Counted from the stretch's first letter, positions 7,688 through 16,306 are shown. The stretch: DNA of 64,000 bases from Streptomyces sp. 846.5 (GCF_004365705.1 NZ_SOBN01000003.1:918501-982500); one strand, 5' to 3'. Program-made: numbers and translations. Notes: generated by a model not told the origin, from the sequence alone.

Positions 7688-8689
7688 ATGCGCTACATCA
7701 TCATCGGAGCGGGTGCGGTCGGCGGAGCCATCGGCGGACGGCTGTTCGAGGGCGGGCGCGAGGTCGTACTGGTCGCCCGGGGCGCGCACTACCGCGCCCT
7801 CGCCGAGAAGGGGCTGACGCTGACGACACCGGACGGCACCGCGGTGCTGCCGGTACCGGCCGCGGACCGCCCCGAGGGTGTGCAGCTGCGGCCGGACGAC
7901 GTGCTGGTGCTCGCCGTCAAGAGCCAGGACACCCAGGCCGCGCTGGACGCCTGGGCGGACCGCCCGGTGGCGGGCAGCGGGACCGCGGCGGAACTGCTGC
8001 CGCTGGTCTGCGCGCAGAACGCGGTCGAGAACGAACGGCTGGCGCTGCGCCGCTTCCGCCGGGTCTACGGGATGTGCGTCTGGCTGCCGGCCACCCATCT
8101 GGAGCCGGGCCTGATCGGGGCCGAGTGCTCCCCGCTCACCGGGATCCTGCACCTCGGCCGCTATCCGCACGGCGCCGACGACACCGCCCGGAGCATCGCC
8201 GCGGACCTGGAGGCGTGCAGGTTCCTGGCGCCGGTCTCCGAGGACGTGATGCGCTGGAAGTACGGAAAGCTGATCGGCAATCTCTCCAACGCCCTGGAGG
8301 CGGTCACCGGACCGATCGAGAGCGCCCAGGCGCTGGAGCTGCACCAGGCGGCCGGGGCCGAGGGCGCCAGGGTGCTCGACGCCGCCGGGGTCGGCTACTC
8401 CACCGACCAGGAGCGGGCCGAGGTGGCCGGCGACCGGCTGCGGTACCGGCCCGTCCCCGGGGTGAACCGCGGCGGCGGCTCCTCCTGGCAGAGCCTGGCC
8501 CGGGGCGCCGGCAGCATCGAGGCCGACTACCTCAACGGGGAGATCGTGCTGCTCGGACGGATCCACGGCCTGGCCACGCCGGTCAACAGCGTGCTGCAGC
8601 GGCTGGCCGACCGGGACGCCAGGCTGGGGCGGGGACCCGGTTCGACGACCCCGGCCGAGCTCGCCGCACTCATCGCCAAGGAGAGCTGA
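7688..8689 (+). CDS. Ketopantoate reductase (ApbA/PanE) family oxidoreductase
   Basis: 333 residues. N-terminal Rossmann motif GAGAVGG at residues 7-13, then VLAVKSQDT and the QNAVENE segment. The C-terminal half has RWKYGKLIGNLSNALEAV near residue 190, containing the catalytic Lys of the family. It would reduce 2-dehydropantoate with NADPH, but panE-family paralogues act on other 2-keto acids, so the substrate is open. ATG 7688 has AAAGGG 8-13 bases upstream. The stop codon at 8687 lies inside an inverted repeat (CTGAC-N5-GTCA) that may be an operator for the next gene. Confidence 0.82.
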   Translation: MRYIIIGAGAVGGAIGGRLFEGGREVVLVARGAHYRALAEKGLTLTTPDGTAVLPVPAADRPEGVQLRPDDVLVLAVKSQDTQAALDAWADRPVAGSGTAAELLPLVCAQNAVENERLALRRFRRVYGMCVWLPATHLEPGLIGAECSPLTGILHLGRYPHGADDTARSIAADLEACRFLAPVSEDVMRWKYGKLIGNLSNALEAVTGPIESAQALELHQAAGAEGARVLDAAGVGYSTDQERAEVAGDRLRYRPVPGVNRGGGSSWQSLARGAGSIEADYLNGEIVLLGRIHGLATPVNSVLQRLADRDARLGRGPGSTTPAELAALIAKES

Positions 8690-8700
8690 CGGACCGTCAA
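8686..8700. promoter_or_regulatory. CTGAC-N5-GTCA inverted repeat, copy 1
   Basis: CTGACGGACCGTCAA; TGACGG and CCGTCA form a perfect 6-bp inverted repeat around one base. It overlaps the stop codon of the preceding gene and lies 97 bp before the acyl-CoA dehydrogenase start. Related sites lie at 24267-24281 and 30763-30777, also upstream of lipid-catabolic genes. The binding factor is unknown. Confidence 0.45.
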
Positions 8701-8730
8701 TCCAGGTCGGCGGCACGCCTTCCCTTATTC

Positions 8731-8744
8731 TAGAACGTGTTCTA
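8731..8744. promoter_or_regulatory. KstR-type operator
   Basis: TAGAACGTGTTCTA matches TnnAACnnGTTnnA, the published consensus for the TetR repressor KstR of actinobacterial cholesterol catabolism. The palindrome extends one base each side (CTAGAAC-GT-GTTCTAG, 7-bp perfect arms). It lies 53 bp upstream of the acyl-CoA dehydrogenase ATG, where a repressor would block initiation. A second match lies at 30746-30759. No kstR gene is in the window. Confidence 0.75.
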
Positions 8745-8796
8745 GCGTGGCGCCCGGCGGGTCACCGTGCCGCCGTGCCGACCCGAGGGGATCGCC

Positions 8797-9975
8797 ATGC
8801 ACCTCGCCCACACGCCGGAGCAGCAGCGGCTGCGCACCGAACTGCGCACCTACTTCGCCGAGTTGATGCCGCCCGAGGCGCACGGGCGGCTGAACGACCC
8901 GAAGGCGCAGAAGCGCTTCTACCGCGAGGTCAACCGCCGTCTGGGCGCGGACCGCTGGCTGGGCGTCGGCTGGCCGGTCGAGTACGGCGGGCGCGGGATG
9001 AGCCCGGTCGACCAGTTCGTCTTCTTCGACGAGGCGGCCCAGGCCGGCGTCCCGCTGCCGATCATGGCCCTGAACACGGTCGGTCCCTCGATCATGAAGT
9101 TCGGCACCGACGCGCAGAAGGAGTACTTCCTGCCGCGGATCCTGGCCGGCGAGCTGGACATCGCCATCGGCTACTCCGAGCCGGACGCGGGCACCGACCT
9201 CGCGGCACTCAGGACCCGTGCGGTGCGCGACGGCGACCACTACGTCGTCAACGGCCAGAAGATCTGGACCACCAACGGCGACACCGCCGACTGGGTCTGG
9301 CTCGCCGTCCGCACCGACCCGGACGCTCCGCCCCACAAGGGCATCAGCATCCTGCTGGTCGACACCACCGACCCCGGCTACTCCACCACCGTCATCCGCA
9401 CCCTGGCCGGGCACGACACCACCGCCAGCTACTACCAGGACCTCAGGGTCCCGGTCGGCAACCTCGTGGGCGCCGAGAACCAGGGCTGGCGGCTGATCAC
9501 CAACCAGCTGAACCACGAGCGGGTCACCCTCGCCGCCCACGCCACCATGGCCAACCGCGCCCTCGCCGAGGTGCAGCAGTGGGCCAGGGAGACCGAACTC
9601 GGCGACGGCAGGCGGGTCATCGACCTGCCCTGGGTGCGCCAGCGGCTGGCCCGCACGCACACCCGCCTGGACGCCGTGAAACTGCTCAACTGGCAGATGG
9701 TGGACGCCCTCCAGCGCAACGCGCTGACCCCGCAGGACGCCTCCGCGGTCAAGGTCTACGGCAGCGAGGCCCGCCGCGACGCCTACTCCTGGCTGATGGA
9801 GGTCGTCGGCGCGGCCGGCTCGCTCAAGGAGGGCTCGGCCGGCTCGATCCTCCAGGGCAACCTGGAACGCGGCTACCGCAGCGCCGTCATCTTCACCTTC
9901 GGCGGCGGCAACAACGAGATCCAGCGCGAGATCATCTCCTGGATCGGCCTCGGCATGCCCAGGGTCCGCCGCTGA
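8797..9975 (+). CDS. Acyl-CoA dehydrogenase, ChsE/FadE29-like
   Basis: 392 residues, full length for the family. Signature GYSEPDAGTDLAALRT near residue 126 binds the flavin and CoA region; C-terminal VIFTFGGGNNEIQREIIS matches the flavin-binding end of the fold. As I recall, the N-terminus (TPEQQRLRTELRTYF), LGVGWPVEYGGRG and HKGISILLVDT resemble the mycobacterial side-chain dehydrogenases FadE26/FadE29. Those enzymes work as heterotetramers with a second FadE subunit, and no partner gene is adjacent here. It would oxidise a steroid side-chain acyl-CoA to the enoyl-CoA. ATG 8797 has GAGGGG 7-12 bases upstream. The KstR-type operator in front supports steroid catabolism. Confidence 0.88.
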   Translation: MHLAHTPEQQRLRTELRTYFAELMPPEAHGRLNDPKAQKRFYREVNRRLGADRWLGVGWPVEYGGRGMSPVDQFVFFDEAAQAGVPLPIMALNTVGPSIMKFGTDAQKEYFLPRILAGELDIAIGYSEPDAGTDLAALRTRAVRDGDHYVVNGQKIWTTNGDTADWVWLAVRTDPDAPPHKGISILLVDTTDPGYSTTVIRTLAGHDTTASYYQDLRVPVGNLVGAENQGWRLITNQLNHERVTLAAHATMANRALAEVQQWARETELGDGRRVIDLPWVRQRLARTHTRLDAVKLLNWQMVDALQRNALTPQDASAVKVYGSEARRDAYSWLMEVVGAAGSLKEGSAGSILQGNLERGYRSAVIFTFGGGNNEIQREIISWIGLGMPRVRR

Positions 9976-9997
9976 GAGTCGTGCGGCCGGCCCGGGA

Positions 9998-10519
9998 TCA
10001 GTTCGCCGGGCACCGACGGATCGGCTGCAGGACCTTCGGCTCCTTTCGGTGCCAGACCAGTGGGTTGGGACCTTCGTCGGTCCTCATGGCCAGTACGCGC
10101 AGCACGATGATCTCGTGGTCGCCGGCCGGGTAGCGGTGCTCGACCGTGCATTCGAGCCAGGACGGGGCGTCGTCGAGGAAGACGGCGCCGGAGGCGGTTG
10201 TGGCGGTGCCGATGTCGCGCAGCCGGTCCTGCCGGTTGCGGGAGGCGAGTTGGCGGGTCTTGTCGGCGTGCTCCTCGCTGAGGAGCGAGATGCCGAGGGC
10301 CGGTGCACCGGAGAGGAGGGGCCAGGTGGTCGAGGTGCTCTGGACCGCGAAGGAGACCATCGGCGGCCGGTAGGAGACCCCGACGGTGAAGGAGGAGGCG
10401 ATCATGATCACGGGCTCGGCCCCGACGAGGGTGGCGATGGCCACGACGCCGGACGGGAAGCCGGAGAACGCGGCCCTCATCTGCTCCGGGTCCGAGGTGA
10501 AGTCGTGCACGGAAGCCAT
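9998..10519 (-). CDS. Flavin reductase (DIM6/NTAB, RutF/HpaC-like)
   Basis: 173 residues of the flavin reductase family that supplies reduced FMN to two-component monooxygenases. Visible are FSGFPSGVVAIATLVG at residues 18-33, MIASSFTVGVSYRPPMVSFAVQ (flavin-binding strand) and a C-terminal VLRVLAM strand. It is the last gene of the minus-strand operon that contains two FMN-dependent monooxygenases, which are its likely partners (RutF serves RutA in E. coli). ATG 10519 starts five bases after the riboflavin kinase stop, so the two are probably translated together. Its C-terminus has HRKEPKVLQP, a common final strand in this family. Confidence 0.88.
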   Translation of the reverse strand: MASVHDFTSDPEQMRAAFSGFPSGVVAIATLVGAEPVIMIASSFTVGVSYRPPMVSFAVQSTSTTWPLLSGAPALGISLLSEEHADKTRQLASRNRQDRLRDIGTATTASGAVFLDDAPSWLECTVEHRYPAGDHEIIVLRVLAMRTDEGPNPLVWHRKEPKVLQPIRRCPAN

Positions 10520-10524
10520 CGGGA

Positions 10525-11052
10525 TCAGTCCGTCCGGGCGCCGGGTTCGGCGGCCCGTTGCGGTCGGTGTGCGAGTCGCGCCCGCGCGTCGCGCTCGTCG
10601 TTCCGCATCGCGTTGACGAGTTCGCCGGCGTTGGCGAACGCCCCCTGCCCGCGCAGTAGCTGAGTGACCGTCATTTCCACCCGCTGTCCGTAGATGTCGC
10701 CGTCGAAGTCGAGTACGTGCGCCTCGACGGAATGGGCCCGGCCGGCGAAGGTCTCATTGGAGCCGATCGAGATGAGCGCGGGGCGCGGCAGTTGCCACGA
10801 CGGGGTGCGCAGGGATCCGAGGTACACGCCGTCGGCGGGCGAGCGGGCCGGGAGGTCGAGGGCGATGTTCGCGGTCGGGTAGCCGAGGCGGTGTCCGATC
10901 TGCGAACCGGGCACGACCGTGCCGTTGAGGGGTTCGGCGTGCGCCCGGTCGTCGGGGCGACCGGCGGACGGGCCGACGGGCAGCCGCGCCGAGGCGGCGA
11001 CGGCGACCAGCTGCTCCGCGTGGGCGCCGGCGTTCACGGGTGCTGTGCTCAC
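10525..11052 (-). CDS. Stand-alone riboflavin kinase domain
   Basis: 175 residues with only the flavokinase half of the usual bifunctional RibF. GTVVPGSQIGHRLGYPTANI spans residues 44-63 and includes the PTAN motif (59-62) that binds Mg-ATP. A SIGSNETF segment stands where RibF proteins have NIGxxPTF. EAHVLDFDGDIYGQRVEM and a helical C-terminus complete the domain. The FMN adenylyltransferase domain is absent and replaced by about 40 low-complexity residues. It would phosphorylate riboflavin to FMN. GTG 11052 starts one base after the upstream stop. Its position between two FMN-dependent monooxygenases and a flavin reductase suggests it raises local FMN supply. Confidence 0.82.
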   Translation of the reverse strand: MSTAPVNAGAHAEQLVAVAASARLPVGPSAGRPDDRAHAEPLNGTVVPGSQIGHRLGYPTANIALDLPARSPADGVYLGSLRTPSWQLPRPALISIGSNETFAGRAHSVEAHVLDFDGDIYGQRVEMTVTQLLRGQGAFANAGELVNAMRNDERDARARLAHRPQRAAEPGARTD

Positions 11053-11053
11053 C

Positions 11054-12388
11054 TCACACCGCCAGGTTCTCGCGCAGGGTGCGTCCCGGGTAGCGCGGGG
11101 CGAGCGCGCCGCGGCGGCGCAGCTCGGGCACGAGCAGTTCGCTGATCTCGGCGAATCCGGAGGGCATGGCCAGCGGGGTGGAGAACATGTAGCCGCCGCG
11201 TGAGCCGGTCGCCGCGAAGTTCTCCTCCAGGGCGTCCGCGACGGACGCGGCGTCGCCGACGAGAGAGTGGTCCAGGCCGGTGGCCGCGGCCCAGCCGTGC
11301 TCGAAGAACTCGGCCCTGGTCATCGTGGTCTGCGGACCGGACGCGGCGACCAGCGCGCCGACCAGTCCGGCCGGGCTGGCCTGCGCGGCGACGATCTCGT
11401 CGCGGAGCTCGCCCAGCCGGAACGAGGCCGGCAGCGTGGAGAAGTCGTAGCCGGCGTTGTGCGACAGATAGGTGCCGACCGCCTCCTCGCTCCAGAACTC
11501 CAGCACCGCGTCACGTCGTGCCCGGGCCTCCTCCGCGGTGCGGCCGACGATCACTTGGGTGGCCCAGAGGATGCCGACCCGGGCCGGGTCGCGTCCTTCC
11601 TTGGCGAGCGCTTCGTCGAGCAGGTCGCGGTGGCGCTGCTGGCCGGCCAGGTCGGCCCCGAAACCGAAGATCAGGTCGGCGAAGGACGCCGAGGCGGCGA
11701 TGCCGCGTGGGGAGTTGCCCGCCTGCACGATGACCGGGTGCGTCTGTGGGCTCGGCACGCTGGCGAGTGGGCCCTTGACGGTGAAGAACCTGCCGTCGTG
11801 GTCGATCGGGTGCACCTTGGCGGGGTCGGCGAAACGCCCGGACTCGCGGTCGCGGACGATCGCGTCGGGGGCCACGGAGTCCCACAGCGCCTTGCAGACG
11901 CCGATGAACTCCTCCATCCGCTCGTAGCGCAGATCGTGGTCGGGCAGCTGCGGGTAGCCGTAGTTGGCGGCGTCCGCCCCCCGGGTGGAGGCGACCACGT
12001 TGAAGGCGATGCGGCCCCCGGTGACGTGGTCGAGTGAGTTGAGCAGGCGCGCCACGTAGAACGGGTGCATGAAGGTGGAGGAGTAGGTCAGACCGAAGCC
12101 GATGTTCCCGGTGACCGTGGACATCGCCGCGATGACCGGCGACATGTCGTGCCGGGGCCACTGGATGCCCCACTCGACGGCCGGGGCGATGCTGCCGCGC
12201 CAGGTGCTGGGCACACCGGATCCGTCGCCGAAGAAGAGCAGGTCGACCCCGGCCCGCTCGGCCGTCTGCGCGAGCTCCATGTACATCCGCACATCGGGGA
12301 AGTCGCGGCCGGTCCAGCTGCCGGCGCGGGCCCAGCGTCCCTCGGTGTGCGTGAAGGACAGGTCGTAGGCCAGATGCACGCCGCTCAT
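11054..12388 (-). CDS. FMN-dependent monooxygenase, NtaA/SnaA/DszA family (LLM class)
   Basis: 444 residues, typical for the nitrilotriacetate monooxygenase branch of luciferase-like flavin monooxygenases. Landmarks are SGRDFPD-like WTGRDFPDVRMYMELAQTAE, GLTYSSTFMHPFYVARLL, RIAFNVVASTRGADAANYG near residue 145, and VIVQAGNSPRGIAASASFAD. Such enzymes use FMNH2 from a separate reductase to oxidise N- or S-containing compounds. The substrate is unknown. ATG 12388 overlaps the preceding stop (ATGA) and has AGGTGG 5-10 bases upstream. It is the second monooxygenase in the operon, and belongs to a different branch from the RutA-like one. Confidence 0.85.
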   Translation of the reverse strand: MSGVHLAYDLSFTHTEGRWARAGSWTGRDFPDVRMYMELAQTAERAGVDLLFFGDGSGVPSTWRGSIAPAVEWGIQWPRHDMSPVIAAMSTVTGNIGFGLTYSSTFMHPFYVARLLNSLDHVTGGRIAFNVVASTRGADAANYGYPQLPDHDLRYERMEEFIGVCKALWDSVAPDAIVRDRESGRFADPAKVHPIDHDGRFFTVKGPLASVPSPQTHPVIVQAGNSPRGIAASASFADLIFGFGADLAGQQRHRDLLDEALAKEGRDPARVGILWATQVIVGRTAEEARARRDAVLEFWSEEAVGTYLSHNAGYDFSTLPASFRLGELRDEIVAAQASPAGLVGALVAASGPQTTMTRAEFFEHGWAAATGLDHSLVGDAASVADALEENFAATGSRGGYMFSTPLAMPSGFAEISELLVPELRRRGALAPRYPGRTLRENLAV

Positions 12389-13044
12389 CGGGCCACCTGC
12401 TTCCAGAGGGAGACGACCTCGTCGGCGTCGCAGAGCACGGCGGTGTTCAGCCGCAGCTGCACCAGGGCCGCCTCGTGGACGGCGAGGTCGTAGGCGGCGG
12501 TCGCGTCCTGGGGGAGCAGCACCGGCCAGTCGTGCTGCAGGGCGTCGACGGCGGTCGCCTGGACGCAGCACTCGCTGGTCAGCCCGGCGACGGTGAGCCA
12601 GTCGGCGCCGGCGGCGCGCAGCCGCGCGTCCAGGTCGGTGCCGAAGAAGCCGCTGTAGGCGCGCTTGACGACGCGTGCTTCACCGTCGGCGGGGTGCACC
12701 CGGTACCACTGAGCGCCCGGGGTGCCGGTGATGCACGGCTCGGCCGGGCTCATGGGGGCGTCGTAGTCGCCCTGGCGCAGCCAGTTGCTCGCCCGCCACG
12801 GTGCGGCGGGGTCGCTGCCCAGCTCGACCCAGACCACGGGCACGCCGAGCTCGCGGGCGGCCCCGACCAGGTATCCGATGCGGGTGACGGCCGCGTCCAG
12901 GGCGGTCAGCGCCTGGTCCGTGAGGCCGTAGGCGTCCAGGCACTCCGGGTCGGCGAAGTCGCGCTGGACGTCGACGACGACCAGCGCCGGGGTGCGGCCC
13001 GCGGCGGCGAGCTGGGCCAGTTGTGCCTGCCGTGGATCCGTCAT
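12385..13044 (-). CDS. Isochorismatase-family cysteine hydrolase, RutB-like
   Basis: 219 residues. The catalytic triad positions of the family can be seen: Asp in LVVVDVQRDF (about residue 26), Lys in RVVKRAYSGFFGTDLD (about 127), and Cys in LTSECCVQATAVDAL (about 159-160). YSGFF followed by a single-domain arginine is shared with RutB, the (per)oxyureidoacrylate amidohydrolase acting after RutA in uracil degradation. The preceding gene product is RutA-like, so hydrolysis of a ring-opened amide or ureide is the simplest proposal. Both ends overlap neighbours by ATGA, indicating translational coupling. Confidence 0.82.
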   Translation of the reverse strand: MTDPRQAQLAQLAAAGRTPALVVVDVQRDFADPECLDAYGLTDQALTALDAAVTRIGYLVGAARELGVPVVWVELGSDPAAPWRASNWLRQGDYDAPMSPAEPCITGTPGAQWYRVHPADGEARVVKRAYSGFFGTDLDARLRAAGADWLTVAGLTSECCVQATAVDALQHDWPVLLPQDATAAYDLAVHEAALVQLRLNTAVLCDADEVVSLWKQVAR

Positions 13045-14108
13045 CGGCCGTCCCCCGCCGCGTCGTGGGCGCGCAGGGCGGGCAGTACGGTCTCGCCGAA
13101 CAGCACCATGTCCTGGTCGTACTCGGGGAAGATCAGCATCAGGCCGTCGAGGTCGGCCTCGCCGACGATGTAGCTGATGTGCTCGGTGACGGTGTCGGCC
13201 GAGCCGGCGACGTAGGGGGTCTGGAATGCGGCCTCGCCCACGGCGCCCGCGGCCCAGGCGCGCGCCTGGGCCTCGGGGATGCCCCAGGAGGTGTGCATCA
13301 GCGCCAGCGCCTCGCGGTCCAGGCCCTCGCTCCACTGCCTGACCTTCTTGGCGGCCAGTTCGTCGGTCTCGTCCTGGACGACGGTCAGCATCGAGTAGGT
13401 CCGGCACTCCCGCCCGTGGGCCCTGGCGCGCTCGTGCACATCGCGGGAGAGCTCCTTCATCTCCTCCAGGGTGTCGCCGGCCAGGAAGGCGCCGTCGGCG
13501 TACCTGGCCTGGAAGGCGCGGGCGTCCTCGGACTTGCCGGCGCTGATCAGCGTGGGCCGGGTGGCGGGGTGCGGACGGGACTGGCAGTCCGTCAGGTCGA
13601 ACCAGGGCGTGTGCATGGTCACCGAGTCCTCGGTCCACAGCCGGATCACGGCCTCGGTCCACAGCTCGGTCATGCGGTAGCGGTCGGCGTGGCCGAGCTC
13701 CGGGTCCCAGACCCCGAACTGCTCGAACTCGGCCGCGTAGGAGCCGTTGACGATGTTCGCCCCGGCGCGTCCGCCGGAGATGTCCTGCAGGGTGGCGTAC
13801 ATCTTCGCCGCGACCGCGGGGTTGTGCAGGTTGGCGTGCAGGGTCGCCCAGATCTTGACCCGGCTGGTCGCCTCGGCCAGGGCCGCCATCATCGTCATGG
13901 ACTCCAGGGAGCGGCCCCAGTGGTCGGTGGAACCGCCGAAACCGCGCCATTTCGCCATCGACATGACGAAGTCCAGGCCGATGGTCTCGGCGTGCATGGC
14001 CGCGCGCCTGTTCCAGGCGTAGTCGGCCTCCGGGTGCGGAGCGGTGGTGGAGAGCATCCACCCCCCGTTCCCGATGGGGAGGAAGATGCCGTATTCCTTC
14101 GCGGGCAC
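13041..14108 (-). CDS. RutA-like FMN-dependent monooxygenase
   Basis: 355 residues of the luciferase-like monooxygenase superfamily. FLPIGNGGWMLSTTAPHPE at the N-terminus, MSMAKWRGFGGSTDHWGRSL near residue 50, and GGRAGANIVNG closely follow the pattern of E. coli RutA, which opens the uracil ring using a flavin peroxide. It therefore probably acts on a pyrimidine or similar N-heterocycle, but RutC, RutD and RutE homologues are missing here. GTG 14108 is preferred because AGGAAAGG lies 8-15 bases upstream; ATG 14159 would couple by TGATG overlap to the preceding stop and add 17 residues. Fourth gene of the operon. Confidence 0.82.
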   Translation of the reverse strand: MPAKEYGIFLPIGNGGWMLSTTAPHPEADYAWNRRAAMHAETIGLDFVMSMAKWRGFGGSTDHWGRSLESMTMMAALAEATSRVKIWATLHANLHNPAVAAKMYATLQDISGGRAGANIVNGSYAAEFEQFGVWDPELGHADRYRMTELWTEAVIRLWTEDSVTMHTPWFDLTDCQSRPHPATRPTLISAGKSEDARAFQARYADGAFLAGDTLEEMKELSRDVHERARAHGRECRTYSMLTVVQDETDELAAKKVRQWSEGLDREALALMHTSWGIPEAQARAWAAGAVGEAAFQTPYVAGSADTVTEHISYIVGEADLDGLMLIFPEYDQDMVLFGETVLPALRAHDAAGDGR

Positions 14109-14158
14109 GGTGCGGGCCTTTCCTGGGGAGTCATGGGTGGGCTGTCGGGCGCGGGTCA

Positions 14159-15271
14159 TCAGGGCGCGGGCCAGATCAGCTTGTTCCCGTTGTAGACGGC
14201 TTTGACGGCAGAGTCGTCGAACCATCCGGCCGTGTCCTGGTCGGTGACGGAGGCCGGGACGACGGCGTAGGTGTGCAGCATGTCCGTGAGCCTGGTGATG
14301 TTCGCGGGATCGATGCCGCCGAGGGGCTGACCCGGTGTCGGGTTGTCGCTGACGACCTTGGTCTCGGTGGTCCAGATGGCCGCGTTCAGCTTCTTGTCGT
14401 AGGTCGGACCCGACAGGGCGGCCGCGTAGCCCACGCACTGCTCGACATGCGCGGTGCAGTAGTCGTAGGCGTGCAGGGCCGCGCGCAGGACGTCCTGGAC
14501 CGCTGTCGGGTGGGCCTTGGCGAAGGCCGGATTGACGGCCATCGCGCCGAGCGAGCTGGGGATGCCGTATTTGACCGGCTGCCAGACCGTCACCTTGTGG
14601 CCCGCGGCGGCGAGCTGGTTGGGCTCATTGGAGATGAAGCCGGTGAGCGCCTTGAGACCGCCCTGTCCACGGGGCAGCACGGTGGGGTCGTAGCCCTCCT
14701 TGACCACCTGCAGGCTGCTCCAGGTGACGCCGGCCTTGACCAGCATCGCCCTGACGCTGACCGGCACGGCGCCCTTGTCGCCGACCACCGCGCCGTCGAG
14801 CTGGGTGAGGTCGGTGATGCCGGGGTTGGTCATCAGGATGTCCAACCCGGCGTCCGAGTACGAGGAGACGCCCTCGATGTTGATGCCGTTGGCCCGGGCC
14901 TGGATGACGTCCTGCTCCGAGACCGCGGCGACACTGGCCTGGCCGCCGGCCAGCAGCTTGGTGTTCTGGGCGGTGTCACCACTGCCGGGCGCCAGCTTCA
15001 CGTTCAGGCAGAGGTCGTCGAAGTAGCCGAGCTTGCTGGCGGCGACGTATTCGAGGATGGAGGCGGAGGACTGGAACTGGTAGCCGGACAGATAGGTGAT
15101 CGTGCCCGCGGCCTTGTTCTGCGCACAGCGGGCCGCCGAGATCGCCGAGCCGGACGAGGCCGAGGTGCTGCCGGAGCCGGAGCCGGAGCCGGAGCCGCAG
15201 GCCGCGGCAGTGAAGGTGATCGCGACGGTGGTGAGGGCGGAGAACACGGATCTGACGAGGTGAGGACGCAT
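14159..15271 (-). CDS. ABC transporter substrate-binding lipoprotein, NMT1/SsuA/ThiY type
   Basis: 370 residues. A lipoprotein signal peptide runs to C25 (MRPHLVRSVF...TAAAC), followed by a Gly/Ser linker. The mature domain (GTITYLSGYQFQSSASILEYVAASKLGYFDDLCLNVKL) has the fold pattern of periplasmic proteins for aliphatic sulfonates, taurine or thiamine-pyrimidine precursors. ThiY-type members bind formylaminopyrimidine, which would fit the RutA-like enzyme encoded next, but specificity cannot be read from sequence. ATG 15271 has AAGGAG 7-12 bases upstream. A 152-bp gap separates it from the permease gene, so it may also have its own promoter. Confidence 0.85.
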   Translation of the reverse strand: MRPHLVRSVFSALTTVAITFTAAACGSGSGSGSGSTSASSGSAISAARCAQNKAAGTITYLSGYQFQSSASILEYVAASKLGYFDDLCLNVKLAPGSGDTAQNTKLLAGGQASVAAVSEQDVIQARANGINIEGVSSYSDAGLDILMTNPGITDLTQLDGAVVGDKGAVPVSVRAMLVKAGVTWSSLQVVKEGYDPTVLPRGQGGLKALTGFISNEPNQLAAAGHKVTVWQPVKYGIPSSLGAMAVNPAFAKAHPTAVQDVLRAALHAYDYCTAHVEQCVGYAAALSGPTYDKKLNAAIWTTETKVVSDNPTPGQPLGGIDPANITRLTDMLHTYAVVPASVTDQDTAGWFDDSAVKAVYNGNKLIWPAP

Positions 15272-15423
15272 AGGAGACTCCTTCGTGGGTGATCGGATGA
15301 AGGGACATGGGCGTGAGTGGACCCCGCGCCGCCCGGAGGCCAGGGCGGCGGGCGAATCCGGCGTGAGACGGCTGATGCGCTACGGGTGCAGCGGCCCGGC
15401 GCCGCAATGCGCCTGAATGGACG

Positions 15424-16293
15424 TCACTTCGTCCGGTCGGCGGAGCTCTCGTGCCAGTGCAGGGCCCGGCGCTCGACGAGGGTGATGACCAGCATCACCA
15501 GCACCCCCATCACCGCCAGCACGAAGATCGCGGCATAGACCACGGCCAGGTTGTTCATCGACGAGGCGGTGCTGATCACCGTGCCCAGACCGCCGGTGGA
15601 GCCGGAGGCGGACAGCTCGGCCACCACGGCGCCGATGACGGACAGCGGGCTGACGATCCGCAACGCTGCGAAGAGGTACGGGAGCGCGTTGGGGACGCGT
15701 ACGTACGCCAGCATCTCCACGCGGGAGGCGTTCATCGTCCGGTAGACCTGCAGCACCTGCTGCGGCACCGAGCGCAGGCCGGTGCTGGTGTTGATCAGGA
15801 TCGGGAAGAAGCAGATCAGCGCGGTGATAATGAGCTTCGGTGCCGGCCCGAAGCCGAAGGCGACGACCAGGGCCGGGGCGATCGCCACAACCGGGGTCAC
15901 GTTCAGCACCACGGCGATCGGCATGACCGCGCGGCGTACCACCGGCACCTCGCTGACCAGGACCGCCAGGACGAACGCCGCCACGAAACTGATCGCGAGG
16001 CCCGCAGCCGCTTCGCCGAGGGTGATGCCCGCGTTCTTGAGGTAGTAGCCGAGGTTGTCCGACAGGGAGCGGCCGATCGACGGCAGCGGCGGCAGCAGAT
16101 AGGGCAGCTTCGCCGCTCCCCACTGCCACAGCGCGGTGAGGATCGCCAGCATGATCACCAGCGGCAGCCAGACCGCGGGGCGGATCCAACCGACGTGCGA
16201 TCGGGGGTGCTTCGGGCTGAAGCGCGACGGTTCGGCGGGCGGATCGATCCCGGTCGGCTGCGCGGGGACGACCTGTTCGGGGACGAGGCTCAT
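15424..16293 (-). CDS. ABC transporter permease, SsuC/ThiX type
   Basis: 289 residues with about six membrane helices (AVWLPLVIMLAILTALWQWG onward). The EAA-like loop is near NASRVEMLAYVRVPNALPYLFAALR (short form of the cytoplasmic coupling motif), after GLRSVPQQVL. LGEAAAGLAISFVAAFVLAV is characteristic of the nitrate/sulfonate/taurine permease family. It would form the channel for the adjacent lipoprotein's ligand. ATG 16293 is preferred, with AGGGGG about 10 bases upstream; ATG 16317 overlaps the ATPase stop and adds eight residues. Confidence 0.88.
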   Translation of the reverse strand: MSLVPEQVVPAQPTGIDPPAEPSRFSPKHPRSHVGWIRPAVWLPLVIMLAILTALWQWGAAKLPYLLPPLPSIGRSLSDNLGYYLKNAGITLGEAAAGLAISFVAAFVLAVLVSEVPVVRRAVMPIAVVLNVTPVVAIAPALVVAFGFGPAPKLIITALICFFPILINTSTGLRSVPQQVLQVYRTMNASRVEMLAYVRVPNALPYLFAALRIVSPLSVIGAVVAELSASGSTGGLGTVISTASSMNNLAVVYAAIFVLAVMGVLVMLVITLVERRALHWHESSADRTK

Positions 16294-16306
16294 CTGTCTG
16301 TTCCCC

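Noticed and set aside
14160..14438. Extended N-terminus of the RutA-like protein up to 14438
   Set aside because: The extension overlaps the lipoprotein gene on the same strand in another frame and lacks homology; internal starts fit the family better.
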